NCBI GenBank assembly: GCA_937892135.1
Contig: CALAUK010000172.1
Span: 1 to 21,684 of the forward strand
From: an uncultured Clostridia bacterium
Lineage (GTDB): Bacteria; Bacillota; Clostridia; UBA1381; UMGS1253
Reading direction: 5' to 3'
Length of the DNA: 21,684 nucleotides
Below are positions 15,200-21,684 of this stretch, one piece after another (the first letter of the stretch is position 1; every line of letters begins with the position of its first letter). Both the position numbers and the translations under genes were made by a program. The notes below the pieces were generated by a model. That model made no database searches. It worked only from the letters and a program-made list of their open reading frames with translations, and was not told the DNA's origin.

Positions 15200-15227
15200 C
15201 ACAAATACCCCTTTAATTCATATTATG
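15200..15227 (+). promoter_or_regulatory. Candidate mother-cell (sigma-K-like) promoter of dpaAB
   Basis: CAC (15200-15202), a 16-base spacer and CATATTATG (15219-15227) resemble the sigma-K pattern AC-N16/17-CATANNNTA, with one mismatch in the final TA. No sigma-A -10 stands 17 bases from the TTGCAT in the palindrome's right arm. In Bacillus the homologous spoVF operon is transcribed by sigma-K. Confidence 0.4.
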
Positions 15228-15251
15228 ATACCAAAAGGACGGTGTTTTATA

Positions 15252-16115
15252 ATGCAAAGAGGCATCTCGGTCATAGGCGGAGATTTAAGAATTATATATC
15301 TTATAGATTTTTTTAAAAATGCGGGATATGATGTGAATATTTTCGGAATTAAAGAGGGTTCTCCCTCATTTTCTCATCTTCCCGAAAATGATATAAAAAA
15401 GGCTTTAAAAAATTCAGGAATTGTGATTTTACCTCTGCCCGCATTTAAAGACGAGGCTTTAAATGCGCCCTACTGGGACGAAAAAATTAAAGCCTCCAAC
15501 ATTTTAGATGCTTTAGATAAAGATAAGATTGTCTTTGGCGGAATGCTTGGTGACAGCTTTAAAAATGAGTTAAAAAAAAGGGGCATTTCTTTTTATGACT
15601 ACTTTGAAAACGAGACTCTTACATTAAAAAATGCCGCCTTAACAGCAGAGGGCGGAATAAAACTTGCAATAGAAAAAACCAACATTTCTCTTTCCGATGC
15701 AAACTGCTTTGTTTTTGGCTTTGGAAGAATCGGAAAGCTACTTTCAAGAAATCTTTTATCCTTTGGCGCAAAAGTAACAGTTCTTGCAAGAAAAAAGTCT
15801 GCTCTTTTAGAGGCTTCTCTTTCGGGCTGTGATATATGCCCTTTGAGTGAGTATTCCACGAAAATTAATAAAGCAGATATAATTTTTAACACAATACCCT
15901 CTGTTTTTTTAGACGAGTTTAACTTGATAAAAAAAGATGCTTTTGTTATAGACCTGGCATCAAAACCCGGATTTTTACCTGATAATGCCAAAGCTATACT
16001 TTCTGACCGGTTTGTACACTACCTTTCCGTTCCGGGAAAGGTGGCGCCCAAAAGCGCCGGAAAGATAATTTTTGACACAATAATTGATGAAATGGAGGAT
16101 TTAAATGCTTCTTAA
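15252..16115 (+). CDS. dpaA: Dipicolinate synthase subunit A
   Basis: With DpaB this 287-residue protein (SpoVFA) oxidises dihydrodipicolinate, from the lysine pathway, to dipicolinic acid, which is stored with calcium in the spore core. The N-terminus VIGGDLR (7-13) and the NAD(P)-binding loop GFGRIGKLLSRNL (156-168) are visible, as is the C-terminal PGKVAPKSAGKII (251-263), which is typical of DpaA. The open frame extends upstream to 15186, but that part covers the palindrome arm and promoter. The ATG at 15252 follows AAAAGGACGG and gives a length close to the family (about 297 in Bacillus). It overlaps dpaB by 11 bases, implying translational coupling. The pair shows that the organism belongs to a spore-forming lineage. 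Confidence 0.95.
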   Translation: MQRGISVIGGDLRIIYLIDFFKNAGYDVNIFGIKEGSPSFSHLPENDIKKALKNSGIVILPLPAFKDEALNAPYWDEKIKASNILDALDKDKIVFGGMLGDSFKNELKKRGISFYDYFENETLTLKNAALTAEGGIKLAIEKTNISLSDANCFVFGFGRIGKLLSRNLLSFGAKVTVLARKKSALLEASLSGCDICPLSEYSTKINKADIIFNTIPSVFLDEFNLIKKDAFVIDLASKPGFLPDNAKAILSDRFVHYLSVPGKVAPKSAGKIIFDTIIDEMEDLNAS

Positions 16116-16683
16116 AAATAAGACCATAGGTTTCGCACTTACCGGTTCATTTTGCTGCTTTGAAAAAACCCTCAAAGAGCTTGAAAAGCTAAAAGAAGAG
16201 GAAGCAAGAATAATTCCTATAATGAGCGAAACCGCCTACAATACAGACACACGCTTCGGAGAAGCAAAAAGCTTTATATCCCGCATTGAAGATATTTGCG
16301 GAGAAGAAATCATACACACAATTGCAGGTGCAGAGCCAATTGGTCCAAAAAAGCTTTTAGACCTTTTAGTTATATGCCCCTGCACAGGAAACACAATGGC
16401 AAAGCTTAAAAATGCCATAACCGATACCCCCGTCACAATGGCGGCAAAAGCACACCTTCGAAACGAGCGTCCGCTTCTTATTGCACCATCGACTAACGAT
16501 GCACTTGGTGCAAGCGGAGTTAACATAATGTCACTTATGAATTCAAAAAACATTTATTTTGTACCTTTTGGCGAAGATGACCCCGAAAAAAAGCCAAAAT
16601 CGCTCGTTGCGCATTTTGACCTTTTGATTCCCGCGATAAAGAGCGCTCTTTCAGACGCGCAGATACAACCCGTTGTTTTTTAA
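16105..16683 (+). CDS. dpaB: Dipicolinate synthase subunit B (flavoprotein)
   Basis: This 192-residue partner of DpaA (SpoVFB) belongs to the flavoprotein (HFCD) fold family. GFALTGSFCCFE (9-20) is the flavin-phosphate loop, and LVICPCTGNTMAKL (88-101) and APSTNDALG (127-135) are further conserved stretches of SpoVFB. The ATG lies within the last codons of dpaA in another frame. No separate promoter is seen, so both subunits should be made together in the mother cell late in sporulation. The gene ends in the hairpin it shares with queH on the opposite strand. Confidence 0.95.
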   Translation: MLLKNKTIGFALTGSFCCFEKTLKELEKLKEEEARIIPIMSETAYNTDTRFGEAKSFISRIEDICGEEIIHTIAGAEPIGPKKLLDLLVICPCTGNTMAKLKNAITDTPVTMAAKAHLRNERPLLIAPSTNDALGASGVNIMSLMNSKNIYFVPFGEDDPEKKPKSLVAHFDLLIPAIKSALSDAQIQPVVF

Positions 16684-16685
16684 AT

Positions 16686-16724
16686 AAAAAAACCGGAGAC
16701 TTTTAAAAGTCACCGGTTTTTTTT
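16686..16724. terminator. Bidirectional terminator shared by dpaB and queH
   Basis: A run of A7 with CCGG (16686-16696) pairs with CCGG and T7-8 (16713-16724). One A·A mismatch is followed by an inner stem GACTT/AAGTC (16698-16702 with 16707-16711). T runs flank it on both strands. The stop and last four codons of queH lie inside the stem, so the sequence is both coding and terminator. Confidence 0.88.
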
Positions 16725-17308
16725 GAGAAAACACAGCCGCAATAATTCTGCCTGTATAACCCATACTCATTTGAAAGCTCAACAGAACGTTTGTAGCCAT
16801 TTTTCTTTTTAAAATCGGATAAAAGATATTTTATATCATATTCTTCTGCTATCTTAACGCCGATTTCATTAAGCTTGTCAGCATTTTTTAAAGGGCTTAT
16901 TGAAAGCGTTGTGCAAAAATAATCAAAGCCGTTTTTCTTAGCATATTCTGCCGCCTTTCTAAGCCTTAATTCATAGCATATAAAGCACCTTTCTCCGCCC
17001 TCTTTTTCGTTTTCATAGCCTTTAACCTTATCATAAAACTCACCCGGGTCTGCATCTAAAACGAAAACCTCTATTCCGCCCATTTTTTCGCAGAGCATTT
17101 TTTGCTCTTCGCTTCTTTTATAAAACTCCTCGTGAGGATAAATGTTAGGGTTATAATATAAAACTGTAATATCAAAAAAATCCTTTAAATACTCAAGAAC
17201 ATAAGATGAGCACGGCGCACAGCAGCTGTGAAGAAGTAATCTTTTCTTTTCGCCGTTAAAGGATTTTATTGTTTTCTCCAGTTCTTTCTGATAATTAACC
17301 TTTATCAA
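16703..17308 (-). CDS. queH: Epoxyqueuosine reductase QueH
   Basis: QueH reduces epoxyqueuosine in tRNA to queuosine, the last step of this wobble-base modification, and is unrelated in sequence to the cobalamin enzyme QueG. The 201-residue protein has the family's cysteine motifs: HSCCAPCSS (Cys29, Cys30, Cys33), GGERCFICYELRL (Cys108, Cys111) and YRQNYCGC (Cys190, Cys192). YNPNIYPHEE lies between them. These cysteines bind an iron-sulfur cluster and a further metal in the studied homologue. The start is TTG 17308 with GAGG 8 bases upstream; no ATG precedes the first conserved motif. The anti-sigma-like gene stops 10 bases upstream, so queH is third in the sigma-factor operon, an unexpected partner. 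No other queuosine gene is in view. Confidence 0.95.
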   Translation of the reverse strand: MIKVNYQKELEKTIKSFNGEKKRLLLHSCCAPCSSYVLEYLKDFFDITVLYYNPNIYPHEEFYKRSEEQKMLCEKMGGIEVFVLDADPGEFYDKVKGYENEKEGGERCFICYELRLRKAAEYAKKNGFDYFCTTLSISPLKNADKLNEIGVKIAEEYDIKYLLSDFKKKNGYKRSVELSNEYGLYRQNYCGCVFSKKTGDF

Positions 17309-17318
17309 ATCTTACACC

Positions 17319-17789
17319 TCACTTTGAAACTATTTTTGCCTCAGCATCTTTATTAACATAAACGATGCGCTCTTCTCCACTTTCGTTATAAAGCTTAACA
17401 GTGTAGCCTCCATTTTCATCGGGGGAAATCAAATATTCATCAAAACCCTCGCCCGCAACTGATTTTGCTAAACTGATCGCTATCTCTTCAGTCAAATCAA
17501 CTCTTCTGCAAACATCCTGCGTAATACTTCTTGCCTTCTCCGGCTTTGCAGTGCTCAAACCCTCTGCACCTTCACTGACAGGAGGTCTTTCGTTTATTTC
17601 ATTATTTTTTAAATTTACGCCATTTAAAGAAACATAAGACACACAGACAATCACAAAAAGAGCCGCAACCGATGATGCAACCGGTGCTATTTTTATTTGT
17701 CTTCTTTTCTTCCCGTTAAGTATTTTATCTAATAATTCTTCACTTGGCTTTGTTTGGTCAATTTGATTTTTGTATAAATTTCTAAACAA
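17319..17789 (-). CDS. Probable membrane anti-sigma factor with PepSY-like extracytoplasmic domain
   Basis: This 156-residue protein has a basic cytoplasmic N-terminus (residues 1-32, ending KKRRQIK). One transmembrane helix follows at about 35-55, then an acidic Pro/Ser/Glu linker (60-95). The small C-terminal domain (97-156) has a helix rich in Ala/Glu followed by strands, as in GGYTVKLYNESGEERIVYV. That pattern resembles a single PepSY domain. I infer the anti-sigma role mainly from its position behind the ECF sigma gene and its topology; the N-terminus lacks a zinc HxxxCxxC motif. Translation starts at TTG 17789, which overlaps the sigma stop by 8 bases, with AAAGGAG 9 bases upstream. This suggests coupled synthesis of the two proteins. 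Confidence 0.72.
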   Translation of the reverse strand: MFRNLYKNQIDQTKPSEELLDKILNGKKRRQIKIAPVASSVAALFVIVCVSYVSLNGVNLKNNEINERPPVSEGAEGLSTAKPEKARSITQDVCRRVDLTEEIAISLAKSVAGEGFDEYLISPDENGGYTVKLYNESGEERIVYVNKDAEAKIVSK

Positions 17790-18267
17790 AATCCATCTCT
17801 CCTTTTAGCTTCTCTTTTAAAATCCCCCTTGCCCTTAAAAGCTGAGATTTTATGGTGTTTTCCGGCACATTAAGAGCTTTTGCAATCTCTGAAACCGACA
17901 TATCTTCATAGTAAAACAAATGTATGACAGTTCTGTACTTTAAAGGAAGCTCACCAACAGCAGAAAGCACATCGTTTTTTTCATCCACGTCAAAAGAAGT
18001 GCTTTCATCTTCGTTTAAGGGGACAGTCTTTTTAAACCACGAGCTTAAGAAAACACTCTTTGCGGTGTTTATCGTAACTCTTATAAGCCACGCCTTTATG
18101 TGCTCTTCAGTTTCAAATTCTTTGCCGGAATTTAAAAACTTTAAAAAAACATCCTGACACACATCTTCTGCATACTCTTTGTTTTTAGTCTGCGCCAGAG
18201 CAAGCTTAAAAACCATATTGAAATATTTTTCAACACAGGCTTTCTTAAAAGAAGTGTCTTTCTGCAC
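17782..18267 (-). CDS. ECF (sigma-70 family) RNA polymerase sigma factor
   Basis: This 161-residue protein has the two domains of an extracytoplasmic-function sigma factor. Region 2 (about 13-80) includes EYAEDVCQDVFLKFL and the promoter-melting segment IKAWLIRVTINTAKS. Region 4 (about 105-155) includes LPLKYRTVIHLFYYEDMSVSEIAKALNVPENTIKSQLLRAR cut here into its helix-turn-helix parts SVSEIAKALN and ENTIKSQLLRARG. The start is GTG 18267, with GGGGAGG ending 6 bases upstream; no better ATG exists. It is followed at once by a membrane protein that is probably its anti-sigma factor. The inducing signal and target genes cannot be read from this window. Confidence 0.93.
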   Translation of the reverse strand: MQKDTSFKKACVEKYFNMVFKLALAQTKNKEYAEDVCQDVFLKFLNSGKEFETEEHIKAWLIRVTINTAKSVFLSSWFKKTVPLNEDESTSFDVDEKNDVLSAVGELPLKYRTVIHLFYYEDMSVSEIAKALNVPENTIKSQLLRARGILKEKLKGEMDFV

Positions 18268-18345
18268 AAAAAACCTCCCCTTTCATAGTTTAATACTTTT
18301 AAAGCATAAGAAAAGTTGCATTTTTTTAAATAAATTTTCAAGTTT

Positions 18346-18374
18346 AGTATATCACATTTTTTCTGCTTTTGCAA
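18346..18374 (-). promoter_or_regulatory. Sigma-A promoter of the ECF sigma operon
   Basis: Reading leftward, -35 TTGCAA (18369-18374 on +) and -10 TATACT (18346-18351) are 17 bases apart. The leader to the GTG start would be about 70 bases. A GCAAC element closer to the gene (near 18315-18319) might be an ECF-type -35, but no matching -10 is obvious. Confidence 0.6.
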
Positions 18375-18457
18375 CCGCGTATAAAACCTTATTTTTCCTC
18401 TGCTTCCACCTATTTTTTTAACTGGTATAATTTTTATTTGAAACCTCTATTTTTTCC

Positions 18458-18486
18458 TTGCAAAAAAACGGGAAGTGTAGTATAAT
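18458..18486 (+). promoter_or_regulatory. Sigma-A promoter of the glycogen operon
   Basis: The -35 TTGCAA (18458-18463) and perfect -10 TATAAT (18481-18486) are separated by 17 bases. Transcription should begin near 18493, leaving a leader of about 48 bases to the GTG of glgB. An ATG at 18499 lies in this leader without a ribosome binding site. Confidence 0.75.
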
Positions 18487-18540
18487 ATATATGATATTAT
18501 GCAGTTAATATTTTTAATTTCAGGCAAAGGAGTTTTTTCG

Positions 18541-20469
18541 GTGAAAGATACATTAGCTAACACTTGGAACGGAATATCTGATTTTCAGCTTTACCTCTTT
18601 AACGAAGGAACAAATTATCGTGCATATGAGATGCTTGGTGCGCACTTTTTTGAAAAAGACGGCAAAAAAGGTTATCGTTTTTCAGTCTGGGCGCCTAATG
18701 CAAAATCAGTTTCTCTTGTAGGCGACTTTAATAACTGGGATACAGAAGATTTGTTTTTGTCTCCTTTAGGAAAAACCGGCGTCTGGTCTGTCTGGACAGA
18801 CAGAATTAAAGAGGGCGGGTTATATAAGTATGCCATCTGTGATGCTAAAGGTTCTGTTCATTTTAAGGCAGACCCGTTTGCGTTTTATTCAGAGCTTCGC
18901 CCCGGCACTGCCTCTGTTGTTAAAAATATTGACGGATATAAATGGAAAGACACTAAATGGACTCAAACAAAAAAGAAAAACCCTCCGTATTCTAATCCTA
19001 TGCTTATATATGAAATGCATTTAGGTTCATGGAAACACGATGAAGACGGAAACTGTTTAAACTACCGCGAGGCTGCAGACCAGATTATCCCCTACTTAAA
19101 GGAAATGGGCTATACTCACCTTGAGCTTATGCCTATTACAGAATATCCGTTTGACGGGTCTTGGGGATATCAGGTTACAGGATACTTTTCAGCTACAAGC
19201 CGATACGGCGAGCCTTACGATTTAATGTATCTTATCGACAAGTGCCACCAGAATAACATCTCTGTTATTTTAGACTGGGTTCCTGCGCATTTTCCAAGAG
19301 ATGAGCACGGTCTTCGTCAGTTTGACGGAACCGCACTTTTTGAATATGCTGACTCAAGAAAAGGCGAGCATAAAGAATGGGGTACTATGGTGTTTGACTA
19401 TTCAAAAAGCGAGGTTATTTCGTTTTTGATTTCGAGCGCTCATTTCTGGCTTGACAAGTATCACATAGACGGACTTCGTGTTGACGCGGTTTCCTCTATG
19501 CTTTATCTTGACTATAACCGCCGTGACGGTGAATGGATTAAAAACAAATACGGCGGGAATGAAAACCTTGAGGCGATTGAGTTTTTAAAAACATTAAACA
19601 CAACAGTATTTAAAGAGTTTCCCGAAACTCTTATGATTGCAGAAGAATCAACTGCATGGCCTATGGTTACAAAGCCTGTTCACGCAGGAGGTCTTGGCTT
19701 TAACTTCAAATGGAATATGGGCTGGATGAATGATACTTTAAGGTATATGTCTATGGACCCGTACTTTAGAAAGTTCAATCACAATATGCTGACCTTTTTA
19801 ATGTTTTACGCTTTTTCGGAAAACTATATTCTCCCCCTTTCTCACGATGAAGTGGTGCACGGCAAGAGGTCTTTAATTGACAAAATGTATGGCTCATACG
19901 AAGAGAAGTTTTCTTCTTTAAAGCTTTACTATGCATTTTCGTATGCTCAGCCGGGCAAAAAGCTCTTGTTTATGGGCGGCGAATTCGGTCAGTTTGTTGA
20001 GTGGCGTCCCCAGGAGGAATTAGACTGGATGCTTCTTGAATATGACAGTCACACAAAGCTTTGTAGCTTTGTCCGTGAGCTTAATAATATCTACAAAAAA
20101 GAAAAACCCCTCTGGGAAATTGAGGACAGTTGGGACGGTTTTCGCTGGATTAACGAGCACGACGAAAATAACTCCGTGCTTTCGTTTGTAAGATATGCAA
20201 AAAGAAAGCAAAACAATATTGTTGTTATATCTAACTTCACTCCCGTTTCCCGTATTAAATATAAAATAGGCGTGCCCTCCTCGGGAGAATACTCAGTTTT
20301 ATTAAATTCTGACGATATTTCTTTTGGAGGAAGGTCCTCTTTAAAAAGCGTCTTAACAAAAAAAGGCGAGTGCGACGGGTTTAAAAACTATATTGAGCTT
20401 GACCTGCCTCCCTTGTGTACTATGTATCTTAAAAAGGCAAAAAAGCCAAGGACTAAAAAAGGTGAATAA
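18541..20469 (+). CDS. glgB: 1,4-alpha-glucan (glycogen) branching enzyme
   Basis: This 642-residue GH13 enzyme makes the alpha-1,6 branches of glycogen. An N-terminal CBM48 domain (about 35-120) carries YRFSVWAPNAKSVSLVGDF and NNWD. The catalytic barrel begins at YEMHLGSWKH. Key residues are the nucleophile Asp315 in DGLRVDAVSSM, the acid/base Glu368 in IAEESTAWP and Asp436 in LSHDEVVHGK. The all-beta C domain follows, and the protein ends in a basic KKAKKPRTKKGE tail. I choose the GTG at 18541 because AAAGGAG (18526-18532) is 8 bases before it. The upstream ATG at 18499 would add 14 residues from the leader. Together with glgC it forms the start of a glycogen synthesis operon. Confidence 0.96.
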   Translation: MKDTLANTWNGISDFQLYLFNEGTNYRAYEMLGAHFFEKDGKKGYRFSVWAPNAKSVSLVGDFNNWDTEDLFLSPLGKTGVWSVWTDRIKEGGLYKYAICDAKGSVHFKADPFAFYSELRPGTASVVKNIDGYKWKDTKWTQTKKKNPPYSNPMLIYEMHLGSWKHDEDGNCLNYREAADQIIPYLKEMGYTHLELMPITEYPFDGSWGYQVTGYFSATSRYGEPYDLMYLIDKCHQNNISVILDWVPAHFPRDEHGLRQFDGTALFEYADSRKGEHKEWGTMVFDYSKSEVISFLISSAHFWLDKYHIDGLRVDAVSSMLYLDYNRRDGEWIKNKYGGNENLEAIEFLKTLNTTVFKEFPETLMIAEESTAWPMVTKPVHAGGLGFNFKWNMGWMNDTLRYMSMDPYFRKFNHNMLTFLMFYAFSENYILPLSHDEVVHGKRSLIDKMYGSYEEKFSSLKLYYAFSYAQPGKKLLFMGGEFGQFVEWRPQEELDWMLLEYDSHTKLCSFVRELNNIYKKEKPLWEIEDSWDGFRWINEHDENNSVLSFVRYAKRKQNNIVVISNFTPVSRIKYKIGVPSSGEYSVLLNSDDISFGGRSSLKSVLTKKGECDGFKNYIELDLPPLCTMYLKKAKKPRTKKGE

Positions 20470-20542
20470 TATAGTTTGTTATTTTATATAAATATATAAT
20501 ATTGCCAAAAGCAAGAGATAAATTTATGTTAGGAGGAAAACT

Positions 20543-21684
20543 ATGGATTGTATAGCTATGATTTTGGCAGGCGGCCAGGGAAGCCGTCTGGGTGCGCTTA
20601 CAAAAGATGTTGCAAAGCCTGCGGTTTCTTTCGGCGGAAAATACCGTATCATAGACTTTGCTTTAAGTAACTGTGCCCATTCAGGCATAGATACCGTTGG
20701 TGTCCTGACTCAGTATCAACCCTTAGAACTAAACACTTATATCGGAAATGGCGTTCCCTGGGACCTTGACAGAAATTACGGAGGAGTTTTTGTTCTTCCC
20801 CCGTATCAGAGTGCGGAAAAAGGTGAATGGTACAAAGGAACAGCGAACGCAATTTACCAGAACATCAGCTTTATCGAACAGTTCAATCCGGATAATATTT
20901 TAATTCTCTCCGGCGACCACATTTATAAAATGAATTACAGAAAGATGCTCTTAGAGCATATTAAAAAAGAAGCTGTCGCAACAGTTGCAGTTATGCCCGT
21001 TGCCTGGGAGGAGGCCTCTCGTTTCGGTATTATGTCAACTGATGACGAGGGCAGAATAGTTGAGTTTGAAGAAAAACCCAAAGAACCAAAGAGCAATCTT
21101 GCATCTATGGGAATTTACATTTTTAACTGGCAGAAGCTTAAAAAGTATTTAACAGAAGACGAAAATGACAAAAATTCTCAAAATGACTTCGGAAAAAATA
21201 TTATTCCTCAGATGCTTCATGCAAACGAGTCAATGTTTGCATATAATTTTGAGGGTTATTGGAGAGACGTTGGTACTATTCAGAGTTTGTGGGACGCGCA
21301 TATGGATATGTTGTCTGACCCTCCCCGCCTTGACGTTCGTGATTCTTCGTGGGCAATTTATGCAAGAAACCCCGTTAAGCCTCCTCACTTTATCACAAAA
21401 GGAGCAATCCTTAAAAACAGCTGTATAACAGAAGGATGCTACATTTCAGGCGTGGTTGACCACAGTATTCTTTCAGAAGGTGTTCACGTTGAAAGCGGAG
21501 CAATCGTGCGCGACAGCGTTATAATGCCAAATTGCACCATAGGCGCAGGAAGTATTATTGAAAAAACTATCATAGGCCCCGATACGGTAATAGGCGAAAA
21601 CTGTACCATAGGTCTTAAAAATGACGATGAAAACAATCCTCATCATTCTAATATGTGTCAAGACGGCATTGTACTTATCGGTGG
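20543..21684 (+). CDS. glgC: Glucose-1-phosphate adenylyltransferase, 3' end beyond right edge (partial)
   Basis: GlgC makes ADP-glucose from ATP and glucose 1-phosphate, the regulated first step of bacterial glycogen synthesis. I read the frame from ATG 20543, 6 bases after AGGAGG (20531-20536); it stays open for 380 codons to the window end. The nucleotidyltransferase domain shows ILAGGQGSRLGALT (7-20), KPAVSFGGKYRIIDFALSN (25-43), WYKGTANA (96-103) and SGDHIYKMNY (123-132). EEKP and GYWRDVGTIQSLWDAHMDML follow. A left-handed beta-helix with VIGENCTIG-type hexapeptides begins near residue 290. Only a few to a few tens of residues are likely missing. It follows glgB by 73 AT-rich bases in which I see no terminator, so cotranscription is likely. 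A glgD or glgA gene may come next. Confidence 0.95.
   Translation, partial: MDCIAMILAGGQGSRLGALTKDVAKPAVSFGGKYRIIDFALSNCAHSGIDTVGVLTQYQPLELNTYIGNGVPWDLDRNYGGVFVLPPYQSAEKGEWYKGTANAIYQNISFIEQFNPDNILILSGDHIYKMNYRKMLLEHIKKEAVATVAVMPVAWEEASRFGIMSTDDEGRIVEFEEKPKEPKSNLASMGIYIFNWQKLKKYLTEDENDKNSQNDFGKNIIPQMLHANESMFAYNFEGYWRDVGTIQSLWDAHMDMLSDPPRLDVRDSSWAIYARNPVKPPHFITKGAILKNSCITEGCYISGVVDHSILSEGVHVESGAIVRDSVIMPNCTIGAGSIIEKTIIGPDTVIGENCTIGLKNDDENNPHHSNMCQDGIVLIG

Noticed and set aside
15599..15991. A 130-codon open frame on the - strand opposite dpaA
   Set aside because: It is covered by the well-supported dpaA gene; composition and lack of start signals mark it as a shadow.
18315..18320. GCAAC element as an autoregulatory ECF promoter -35 before the sigma gene
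   Set aside because: The -35-like word is common in AT-rich DNA and I see no matching ECF -10 at about 16 bases; the sigma-A promoter at 18346-18374 is better supported.

Overview
The window reads as chromosomal DNA of an AT-rich, endospore-forming member of the Clostridia (Firmicutes). The evidence is a fused IspH–ribosomal protein S1 gene (a known clostridial arrangement), spore dipicolinate synthase genes dpaA/dpaB, an S-layer-homology (SLH) surface protein, strong AAAGGAG-type ribosome binding sites, frequent GTG and TTG starts, and sigma-A promoters with 17-bp spacers. I cannot name a genus. Genes cover nearly all of the window; no gene-free stretch exceeds 300 bases, and I see no tRNA, rRNA, insertion sequence, prophage or CRISPR array.

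Left part (1-5774, all minus strand): one operon reading leftward from a sigma-A promoter at 5746-5774. It encodes a MacA/HlyD-like adaptor with an internally duplicated core and a Met/Gly/Pro repeat tail, an ABC ATPase, a MacB/FtsX-type permease, and an SLH-domain exported protein that runs off the left edge.

Housekeeping block (5856-8033, plus strand): a strong promoter, an L19-leader-like RNA, rplS (ribosomal protein L19), two consecutive hairpins, lepB (signal peptidase I) and rbgA (50S assembly GTPase), closed by a bidirectional terminator. Facing it (8032-9609, minus) is a two-gene unit: an AEC-family carrier followed by a YfcE-like phosphodiesterase.

Centre (9621-15170, minus): a five-gene operon in the order rpiR-family regulator, HI0933-family flavoprotein, cmk, plsC, ispH-rpsA, ending in a strong terminator at 9621-9650. 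It supplies CMP kinase, an acyltransferase for phospholipid synthesis, isoprenoid precursor synthesis and an S1 translation factor. Divergent from it, across a perfect 13-bp inverted repeat, dpaA-dpaB (15252-16683) make the spore-core compound dipicolinic acid, probably from a mother-cell sigma promoter.

Right part: queH (queuosine synthesis) ends a minus-strand operon that begins with an ECF sigma factor and its probable membrane anti-sigma partner (18267 down to 16703). Divergent from this, glgB and glgC (glycogen branching enzyme and ADP-glucose pyrophosphorylase) start a glycogen operon that leaves the window on the right.

Most of this is ordinary core genome. I found no clearly new system. 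The items most worth a second look are the exporter/SLH operon with its duplicated adaptor and repeat tail, the 13-bp palindrome shared by rpiR and dpaA, and the sigma/PepSY-like anti-sigma/queH cassette.
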